Assembly: GCA_900543585.1 (NCBI GenBank)
Contig: UQRP01000017.1
Coordinates: forward strand, 1-52,062
Length of the DNA: 52,062 nucleotides
Direction of reading: 5' to 3'
DNA from: an uncultured Prevotella sp.
GTDB taxonomy: Bacteria; Bacteroidota; Bacteroidia; Bacteroidales; Bacteroidaceae
The notes under the pieces were generated by a model. That model was not told where the DNA came from and ran no database searches. It saw nothing but the letters and a program-made list of their open reading frames with translations. Both the position numbers and the translations under genes were made by a program. Each line of letters starts with the position of its first letter. Position 1 is the first letter of the stretch. Shown piece after piece: positions 40,341 to 46,279 of this stretch.

Positions 40341-41122
40341 TTCAGACAGCCTTTAAATCCTTGTATCACGGCATTGGTGAAGCCGGCCTGCTCCATGGCG
40401 TTGAGGCCACGGATGGTCATGCCGCCCGGTGTCGTCACCTTGTCTATCTCTGCTTCAGGGTTGCCACCGTTGGCCTGTAGCAGCCTGACAGCACCGAGCA
40501 TAGTCTGAAGCACGACATCTTTGGCGTCGTTGGCTTTGAATCCTAACTCTACGCCGGCTTCTGAAGCGGCACGCACGAAGCGCATAATGAAGGCGATGCC
40601 ACAGCCGGAGAGAGCAGTGCCCGAGGACAGCAGACTCTCGTCGACAACGAGGCTGTTGCCCACGCTGTTGAAGATGGCCTCTACTTTACTGAGGTTCTTC
40701 TCCGCCTGACGGCTGGGGGAGAGGAAGGTCATCGACGCGCGCTCGGCGATGCCGATGTTTGGCAGGGCCTGCACGATGTCAGGCACTTTTCCTCCCTCTT
40801 CCAGCCATTCGCTGAGCTGGGCGATGGAGATGCTGGCAGCCATGTTGATGATGGTCTGCGAGCTGTAGTCCATGACGGTTTTTATCTCGTCAATGACGGT
40901 TTTCACTACTTTGGGCTTCACGGCTATGACGATATAGTCGGCACCGGCGATGGCTACCTTGTTGTCGGTGGTCACGCTGGCGCCGGACTGTGCAAATCTT
41001 TCGAGTTTGTTCTCGTGGGGGTTGGCGACGGTGATGTCGTCGGCCCGGAAGATATCACTCTTGAGGAGACCGGCGGCAAAAGCGCCGCCCATCTCCCCGG
41101 CTCCTATGATTGCTATTTTCAT
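40337..41122 (-). CDS. proC: Pyrroline-5-carboxylate reductase (proC)
   Basis: 261-residue NAD(P)-dependent reductase for the last step of proline synthesis. The Rossmann motif is IGAGEMGGAFAAGL (6-19), VIAVKPK marks the cofactor domain end, and the C-terminal dimerisation domain carries the P5CR signature (SGCGIAFIMRFVRAASEAG and TTPGGMTIRGLNAMEQAGF in parts). It overlaps argD upstream by 4 bp and proB downstream by 4 bp, so three consecutive genes are translationally coupled. Length is typical. Confidence 0.96.
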   Translation of the reverse strand: MKIAIIGAGEMGGAFAAGLLKSDIFRADDITVANPHENKLERFAQSGASVTTDNKVAIAGADYIVIAVKPKVVKTVIDEIKTVMDYSSQTIINMAASISIAQLSEWLEEGGKVPDIVQALPNIGIAERASMTFLSPSRQAEKNLSKVEAIFNSVGNSLVVDESLLSSGTALSGCGIAFIMRFVRAASEAGVELGFKANDAKDVVLQTMLGAVRLLQANGGNPEAEIDKVTTPGGMTIRGLNAMEQAGFTNAVIQGFKGCLK

Positions 41123-42258
41123 GATTCAAGAACGTTTTTCAGTCTGTAGATAAAGTCGTCGACGTCAGCTTTGGTAATCATCAACGGCGGCAGGATGCGC
41201 AGAATATTCGTACCGGCGCAGCCAGTGAAGATATGCTGTTCGTGGATGAGGCGCTGGCGTATGAGCTTATGCGGCTGGTCGAGGACGAGACCTATCATCA
41301 GTCCGCGGCCTCTCACCTCCAGGATATGGCTGTTGGTCTGTTGCAGGAGACGCAGCTGGTCGAGGAAGTATTCGCCCACCTCGTGGGCATTCTCTACGAG
41401 GTTCTCTTTCTCAAAGACATCGAGGACGGCGAGTGCGGCGGCACAGGCCAGATGGCTGCCACCAAAGGTGGTGCCGAGCTGTCCGGGCACAGCCTCAAAG
41501 TCCGGTGAGATGAGGACGGCGGCCATGGGGAAACCATTGCCGATGCCCTTGGCCACGGTGATGAGGTCGGGCTTGATGCCGAGCCATTGGTGTGCGAAGA
41601 ACTTGCCGCTTCGTCCGTAGCCGCATTGTATCTCGTCGCAGATGAGCACAGTGCCGTATTTCTTGCATGCCTTAGCCAGCCCCTGTGCGAACTCCGGTGT
41701 GGCCATGATGCAGCCGCCGATGCCCTGGATGCACTCCAGGATGACGGCGCAGACATCGCCCTTTGCCAGCTCTGCCTCCCAGGCCGGGAGGTCGTTCATC
41801 GGCAGGAAGGTGGTGTGGTCGTTGTCATTGATGGGGGCAAGGTATTTCTTGTTGTCGGTGACCTCTACAGCCAACGACGTACGGCCGTGGAAAGAGTGGC
41901 TGGCGGCGAGGACACGCTTGCGGCCATTGTGGAAGCTGGCCAGCTTGAGGGCGTTCTCGTTAGCCTCGGCACCGCTGTTGATGAGGAAGAGGCTGTAGTC
42001 GTCATAGCCACTTATCTTACCCAAGCGGTGGGCAAGCTGCTGTTGCAGTGTGTTGATGACGCTGTTGGAGTAGAAGCCGATGTTCTGCAACTGCTTGTAC
42101 AGACACTCTATATAATGTGGGTGGCTGTGTCCGATGCTGATGACGGCATGACCACCATAGAAGTCGAGGTATTCCTGTCCTTTGTCGTCCCAGACACGGG
42201 CGCCTTTGCCCTTGACGATGTTGACGTCGAAGAGCGAGTATACTTTGAATAATTCCAT
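41119..42258 (-). CDS. argD: N-acylornithine aminotransferase (argD)
   Basis: 379-residue PLP-dependent class III aminotransferase that makes N-acylornithine from the semialdehyde. Features: NSGAEANENALK (94-105), the pocket segment FHGRTSLAVEVT, CDEIQCGYGRSG (207-218) and the PLP-lysine in DLITVAKGIGNG at Lys237; GTTFGGSHLACAAALAVLD follows. In an organism using a succinylornithine transcarbamylase, the natural substrate is probably the N-succinyl compound. Its ATG abuts the argC stop codon with no gap. Confidence 0.94.
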   Translation of the reverse strand: MELFKVYSLFDVNIVKGKGARVWDDKGQEYLDFYGGHAVISIGHSHPHYIECLYKQLQNIGFYSNSVINTLQQQLAHRLGKISGYDDYSLFLINSGAEANENALKLASFHNGRKRVLAASHSFHGRTSLAVEVTDNKKYLAPINDNDHTTFLPMNDLPAWEAELAKGDVCAVILECIQGIGGCIMATPEFAQGLAKACKKYGTVLICDEIQCGYGRSGKFFAHQWLGIKPDLITVAKGIGNGFPMAAVLISPDFEAVPGQLGTTFGGSHLACAAALAVLDVFEKENLVENAHEVGEYFLDQLRLLQQTNSHILEVRGRGLMIGLVLDQPHKLIRQRLIHEQHIFTGCAGTNILRILPPLMITKADVDDFIYRLKNVLES

Positions 42259-43305
42259 TTAGAATGCGTTTGCCTTAAGATTCAGTCCGGCCCTCTCGTC
42301 GATACCGAACATAATATTCATATTCTCCACAGCCTGGCCGACAGCGCCCTTGAGCAGGTTGTCGATGCACGAGGTCACGAGCAGCTTGTCGTCGATGATG
42401 TCGCAGTGTACGAGGGCCTTGTTAGTGTTCACCACCTGCTTGAGGTCGATGGCCTTATCGGCGTAGTGGGTGAACGGCTGGTCCTTATAGAAGTCCTTGT
42501 ATCCGTTGACGATGGTCTCGGCGTCGGTGTTGCCGTCGAGCTTCACCACCTCTGTGGCGAAGATGCCGCGTGCGAAGTTGCCACGGTAAGGGATGAAGTC
42601 GATGGCGGCTTCAAGATGCCCCTGCACCTGCTTCAGACTCTGCCTGATTTCCGGCACATGCTGATGGCGGAAGGCTTTATAGATGCTGAGGTTGTCGACA
42701 CGCCACGAGAAGTGGGTCGTAGCACCGGGCTTCACACCGGCGCCCGTGGAGCCTGTGATGGCGTTGACGCTGACGTCGGAGGTCAGCAGCCCGAGCTTGG
42801 CAGCGGGGAGCAGTCCGAGCTGGATGCAGGTGGCAAAGCATCCGGGATTGGCGACATGGTCGGCATGGGCGATCTGCTCACGGTTGATTTCCGGCAGACC
42901 GTAGACGAAGTCGTGGGCCTCGGCGGTGGGGTGCTGGGTGTGGGTCAGCGTCTGTGGAGCCAGGCGGAAGTCCTGAGCCAGGTCGATGACCTTCACGCCT
43001 TCGGGAATGTCGTGGGCTTGCATGAAAGCCTCACTCTTACCGTGTCCGAAGCAGAAGAAAACGACATCCACGTCGCTGAACGGCATATCCTTGGTGAAAA
43101 CCAGGTCGGTATCGCCATAGAGTCCCTCGTGGACGTCGGTCACGGGATTGCCCGCATTACTCTCGCTGTTGGCGAAGACGATCTCGGCACCGGGATGATG
43201 GACGAGGAGACGGATCAGCTCGCCGCCGGTATAGCCGGCAGCACCGAAAATTCCTACTTTTATAAGTGAGGAGTGAGGAGTCAGGAGTGATGAATCAAAT
43301 TGCAT
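42259..43305 (-). CDS. argC: N-acyl-gamma-glutamyl-phosphate reductase (argC) with repeat-derived N-terminus
   Basis: 348-residue NADP-dependent reductase of the arginine pathway. The Rossmann motif VGIFGAAGYTGGELIRLL starts at residue 17 and the catalytic Cys156 is in ANPGCFATC; NAITGSTGAGVKPG fits the family. The first 15 residues, MQFDSSLLTPHSSLI, are not conserved ArgC sequence: they are the translation of GAGGAGTGAGGAGTCAGGAG-type intergenic repeat DNA (plus strand 43267-43286). No ATG, GTG or TTG sits at the usual start just before IKVGIFG, so the gene seems to have adopted the repeat as its start. The ATG overlaps the end of the upstream four-helix-bundle remnant by 11 bp. Confidence 0.93.
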   Translation of the reverse strand: MQFDSSLLTPHSSLIKVGIFGAAGYTGGELIRLLVHHPGAEIVFANSESNAGNPVTDVHEGLYGDTDLVFTKDMPFSDVDVVFFCFGHGKSEAFMQAHDIPEGVKVIDLAQDFRLAPQTLTHTQHPTAEAHDFVYGLPEINREQIAHADHVANPGCFATCIQLGLLPAAKLGLLTSDVSVNAITGSTGAGVKPGATTHFSWRVDNLSIYKAFRHQHVPEIRQSLKQVQGHLEAAIDFIPYRGNFARGIFATEVVKLDGNTDAETIVNGYKDFYKDQPFTHYADKAIDLKQVVNTNKALVHCDIIDDKLLVTSCIDNLLKGAVGQAVENMNIMFGIDERAGLNLKANAF

Positions 43306-43519
43306 AACCTTTAATATCCTGTTTAATGTATCTCTGTTTGGACGTTTTTATTGATGAGATGAGCATGGCTATCAACTCATTACAGTCTGTAGACATACTT
43401 TCAAACATCTTATCATCAATGAATCCTGTATCTGACAATAGATGAAGCCAATAATCAGTTACTCCTTTTGTAGCCATCAGGATTCGGATCCATTGCTTTA
43501 TGCTTTTATCGTATAAACA
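43295..43519 (-). pseudogene. 5'-truncated four-helix-bundle protein gene (23S rRNA IVS-protein family)
   Basis: The open frame after a TAA reaches from 43519 to the stop at 43295 and encodes about 74 residues; an internal ATG at 43477 would give 60. The part TKGVTDYWLHLLSDTGFIDDKM...MSTDCNELIAMLISSIKTSKQ resembles the second half of the small four-helix-bundle proteins (about 115-125 residues) found in 23S rRNA intervening sequences and widely dispersed in Bacteroidetes. The first helices are missing, so this looks like a decayed copy. It fills much of the argG-argC gap. Family recognition is from memory of the YWLxLLxDTG...DCxELIxxLxSIIKTxK pattern. Confidence 0.6.
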
Positions 43520-43550
43520 TTACAGCCTTTACAGCTCATATTTGGGTTGA

Positions 43551-43670
43551 GCATTATGATTCTTCACTCTTCACTCTTCCCTCTTCACTGAAGGCCCTTC
43601 TTCTTTTTCTTTTAATTGGAAAGCATTATGATTCTTCACTCTCCCCTCTTTCCTCTTCACTGAAAGGGTG
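43551..43670. repeat. Direct repeat pair duplicating the argG 3' end
   Basis: GCATTATGATTCTTCACTCT occurs at 43551-43570 and 43623-43642, 72 bp apart, and both copies continue through C/T-rich DNA to CTCTTCACTGAA. The second copy encodes the last codons of argG including its stop; the first lies in the intergenic space. It belongs to the TCTTCACTC/GGAGTGAGGAGT-type simple sequence also found at the argC start. The remaining intergenic DNA (43520-43625) holds no gene. Confidence 0.8.
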
Positions 43671-44849
43671 TATGCCGTAGTAGACCTTGAGTGGTGTGGA
43701 GAGAATCTTGATGAAGCCCTTGGCGTCCTGAGCCGTCCAGCCGTGGTTCATCTCACCGTATTCACCGAGCTCCGACTTGGTGAGGTCGTCGGGAGAGTCC
43801 ACGCCGACAGTCTGGAAGCTGTAAGGGCGGAGCTTGAGGATGGCCGTGCCGTTGACGTGGCGCTGCGAGGAGGTGAGGAAGGCCTCCATGTCGGGCATCA
43901 CCGGCTCTAAGTACTCGCTCTCGTGGAGGGACATGCCGTACCAGTTGGCAATCTGGTCTTTCCAGTACTGCTGCCATTTGCTCAGTGTCGACTTCTCCAG
44001 GAGCCTGTGCGCCTCGATGATCAGCTTTGGTGCGGCAGCCTCGAAGCCCACACGGCCCTTGATGCCGATGATGGTGTCGCCGACGTTGCAGTCGCGGCCG
44101 ATGGCATAGCTGGCGCCTATCTCCTCAATTTTCTGAATGGCTTTCACCTTGTCGTCGAAATGCTCGCCGTTGACGGCGTCTATCTCACCCTCCTTGAAGG
44201 TGATGCGCAGCTCGGCTTCCGGCTCCTGGGCGGTGACATGCTTCAGATACGCACTCTCGGGCAGACCCTGTGTCGGGTCGAGGAGCTCGCCACCGCAGAT
44301 GCTCGTGCCCCAGATGCCGACATTGTAGCTGTATTTCAGCTTGGTGAAGTCAGCGAAGAAGCCATGGGCGTTGAGGTAGTCCACCTCTTCCTTACGCGAC
44401 AGCTCCTTGTCACGGGTCAGCGTGATAATCTCCACCTTGGGGGCGAGGACCTGGAAGGTCATGTCGAAACGTATCTGGTCGTTGCCGGCTCCCGTAGAGC
44501 CGTGGGCGATGGCGTCGGCTCCAATCTCGTTGGCATAGCGCGCGATGGCGATGGCCTGGAAGATGCGCTCTGAAGATACGGAGATGGGGTAGCAGTTGTT
44601 GCGCAGCACATTGCCGAAGATCATGTATTTCAAGCTCTTGGCATAGTACTCCTGAGTGACGTCGAGGGTGACGTACTTCACCGCTCCTAACTTGTAGGCA
44701 TTCTCCTCATTCTTCTTCAGCTGCTCAGGGCTGAAACCGCCGGTGTTGGCACAGGCTGCATAGACATCCCAACCTTCCTGGGAGAGTTTCATCACGGTAT
44801 ACGATGTATCCAAACCGCCGCTGAAGGCGACAACAACTTTCTTCTTCAT
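43626..44849 (-). CDS. argG: Argininosuccinate synthase (argG)
   Basis: 407-residue ATP-dependent ligase joining citrulline and aspartate in the cytoplasm. The PP-loop is AFSGGLDTS (8-16); HGSTGAGNDQIRFD (about 115-128) and GRDCNVGDTIIGIKGRVGFEAA in parts fit the family. The last residues, FSEEERGESEES, form an acidic, low-complexity tail translated from the TCTTCACTC-type repeat at the 3' end, and a second copy of that tail DNA lies just past the stop. The GNAT gene is 85 bp upstream and argC 320 bp downstream, the largest gap in the operon. Confidence 0.96.
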   Translation of the reverse strand: MKKKVVVAFSGGLDTSYTVMKLSQEGWDVYAACANTGGFSPEQLKKNEENAYKLGAVKYVTLDVTQEYYAKSLKYMIFGNVLRNNCYPISVSSERIFQAIAIARYANEIGADAIAHGSTGAGNDQIRFDMTFQVLAPKVEIITLTRDKELSRKEEVDYLNAHGFFADFTKLKYSYNVGIWGTSICGGELLDPTQGLPESAYLKHVTAQEPEAELRITFKEGEIDAVNGEHFDDKVKAIQKIEEIGASYAIGRDCNVGDTIIGIKGRVGFEAAAPKLIIEAHRLLEKSTLSKWQQYWKDQIANWYGMSLHESEYLEPVMPDMEAFLTSSQRHVNGTAILKLRPYSFQTVGVDSPDDLTKSELGEYGEMNHGWTAQDAKGFIKILSTPLKVYYGIHPFSEEERGESEES

Positions 44850-44934
44850 ATCTCTGGTATTTAATTTCTATTATTAACAACGCGGGGCAGGCATATTATC
44901 TTATGTCTGCACCTTATATAAATATGTCTTCGGC

Positions 44935-45531
44935 TTATTCCTTGCCGTCTATCTTCTTGATTCTCTCCATGACCTCCTTGGAAATGCGGGCGGGGAGATG
45001 CTCCTCGGGGTCGAAGAGCATGGCTGTGCAGATGCAGTACTGCCGGTTGGTGCGGTGCAGGATGTCCTTGTTGATGCATCCCTCACAGCCCCGCCAGAAC
45101 GACTCGTCATCGGTGAGGTCGTTGAAGGTCACGGGATGGTAGCCGAGCTGCGTGTTCATCTTCATCACGGCCGAGCCACTGGTCAGGGAGAAAATCTTGG
45201 CTTGCGGCCAGCGCACGCGTGCCAGCGTAAAAGTCATGTTCTTGATGCGCTTGGCAAGGCCGAGGCCGCGGTAGTCGGGATGGACAATGAGTCCCGATGT
45301 CGTGACATAGTGCTTGTTGCCCCACGTCTCGATATAGCTGAATCCGGCAAACTTCTCACCGTCCAAGGCGATGACAGCCTTGGCCTCGCGCATCTTTGTG
45401 GCTACATATTCCGGTGAGCGCTTGGCAATACCGGTACCGCGAACCTTGGCGGCATCGGCTATGGTCTGTAGAATCGTGTCGACATATTTAATATGGCTTT
45501 CGTCGGCAACCAAAACTTTTACGTCTTTCAT
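44935..45531 (-). CDS. GNAT-family acyltransferase, probable N-acylglutamate synthase of the arginine operon
   Basis: 198-residue GCN5-related acyltransferase. The acyl-CoA site is HPDYRGLGLAKRI (about 84-96), preceded by beta strand 4 (VTTSGLIV). After the GNAT core is an unusual cysteine-rich end: GCEGC, then YCICTAMLF. It sits 5 bp after argR and 85 bp before argG, and no argA or argJ is present in the window. Making N-succinyl- or N-acetyl-glutamate, the first committed step, is therefore the likely role; this is inference from position and pathway need. The protein differs from classical ArgA in lacking the amino-acid-kinase domain. Confidence 0.72.
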   Translation of the reverse strand: MKDVKVLVADESHIKYVDTILQTIADAAKVRGTGIAKRSPEYVATKMREAKAVIALDGEKFAGFSYIETWGNKHYVTTSGLIVHPDYRGLGLAKRIKNMTFTLARVRWPQAKIFSLTSGSAVMKMNTQLGYHPVTFNDLTDDESFWRGCEGCINKDILHRTNRQYCICTAMLFDPEEHLPARISKEVMERIKKIDGKE

Positions 45532-45536
45532 TTCTC

Positions 45537-46007
45537 TTATAATATCATGTTGTCTCTAAGTGCCTGTATGATGGCGTTGTGGTCAGAACCTTCTCTGACA
45601 GCTATAAATATGGTGTCGTCGCCGGCTATCGTGCCCAATATCTCGGGAATGTCGCTGTTGTCGATATTATAGGCAATGCTGCTGGCATATCCCGGTCGCG
45701 TCTTTATCACCCCTAAGTTGCCGGTGAAGTTGATGCTTAGGAAGCCGGGGATACCTATCATCTCGGTAGCCTTCATCGGGGTGTGGACGCGCTTGTACAT
45801 CGTCTCGTTGGGCAAGACATACACATACTGCCCGTTCATGCTTGCGGCCTTGGCGACTTTCAGCTGCTTGAGGTCGCGGCTCAGGGTGGCCTGGGTGATG
45901 GCATAGCCCTCGTCGTGCAGCTCGCGAAGCAGGTCTTCCTGACTTCCGATTTCCTTGCTTGAGAGAAGCATTTTTATCGTTTCTAAACGATGGCCTTTGA
46001 TGTTCAT
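45537..46007 (-). CDS. argR: Arginine repressor (argR)
   Basis: 156-residue hexameric regulator. The N-terminal winged helix (about 1-70: MLLSSKEIGSQEDLLRELHDEG, ATLSRDLKQLKVAK in parts) has the ArgR SR-containing recognition helix. The C-terminal oligomerisation and arginine-binding domain ends GTIAGDDTIFIAVREG, with the GxxAGDDT signature. First gene of the nine-gene arginine-proline operon, so it is likely autoregulated through the dyad at 46042-46062. The GNAT start follows its stop by 5 bp. Confidence 0.95.
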   Translation of the reverse strand: MNIKGHRLETIKMLLSSKEIGSQEDLLRELHDEGYAITQATLSRDLKQLKVAKAASMNGQYVYVLPNETMYKRVHTPMKATEMIGIPGFLSINFTGNLGVIKTRPGYASSIAYNIDNSDIPEILGTIAGDDTIFIAVREGSDHNAIIQALRDNMIL

Positions 46008-46033
46008 CTGTATATTTATGCTTATTTTCGCTG

Positions 46034-46065
46034 CAAAGTTAGCATATTAATTGAATATATGCAAG
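46034..46065 (-). promoter_or_regulatory. arg operon promoter with ArgR-type dyad in the spacer
   Basis: The minus strand has -7 box TAACTTTG (46034-46041) and a -33-like CTTG (46062-46065), separated by 20 bp. The spacer is almost filled by the dyad GCATAT-N9-ATATGC (46042-46062); its minus-strand TGCATATATTCA resembles ARG-box halves. A repressor bound here would block RNA polymerase. The promoter elements are seen; binding by ArgR is inferred. Confidence 0.6.
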
Positions 46066-46096
46066 CGTTTGCAAATCTTTTTGTGTGAAATCTTTA

Positions 46097-46113
46097 GTTT
46101 TGTTGCGCAAAAC
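46097..46113. promoter_or_regulatory. 17-bp dyad between divergent operons
   Basis: GTTTTG-TTGCG-CAAAAC is a perfect 6-bp inverted repeat with a 5-bp centre; TTGCGCAA inside it is itself palindromic. It lies 32 bp upstream of the arg -33 element and 137 bp upstream of the susC -7 box. It could be an operator for either side. A weaker TGCAA-GCGT-TTGCA dyad lies at 46060-46073. Confidence 0.35.
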
Positions 46114-46249
46114 AGACAAAATCGATTGCCGCTCCCCGCTTTTGCTAACAGTTTACTATATGCGCTGTATTTTAATTGTATATCTATTCTATTCTTCCCT
46201 TTATATGCTAAAAAAGGCTTGAATCGGCGGTGAAATGATAAAAATATAT

Positions 46250-46257
46250 TAATTTTG
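46250..46257 (+). promoter_or_regulatory. -7 box of the second susCD operon
   Basis: TAATTTTG, a perfect TAnnTTTG, 22 bp ahead of ATG 46280. No adjacent regulator gene (HTCS, sigma or anti-sigma) accompanies this operon. Confidence 0.62.
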
Positions 46258-46279
46258 CCACATCTTTAAAGGATAACCA

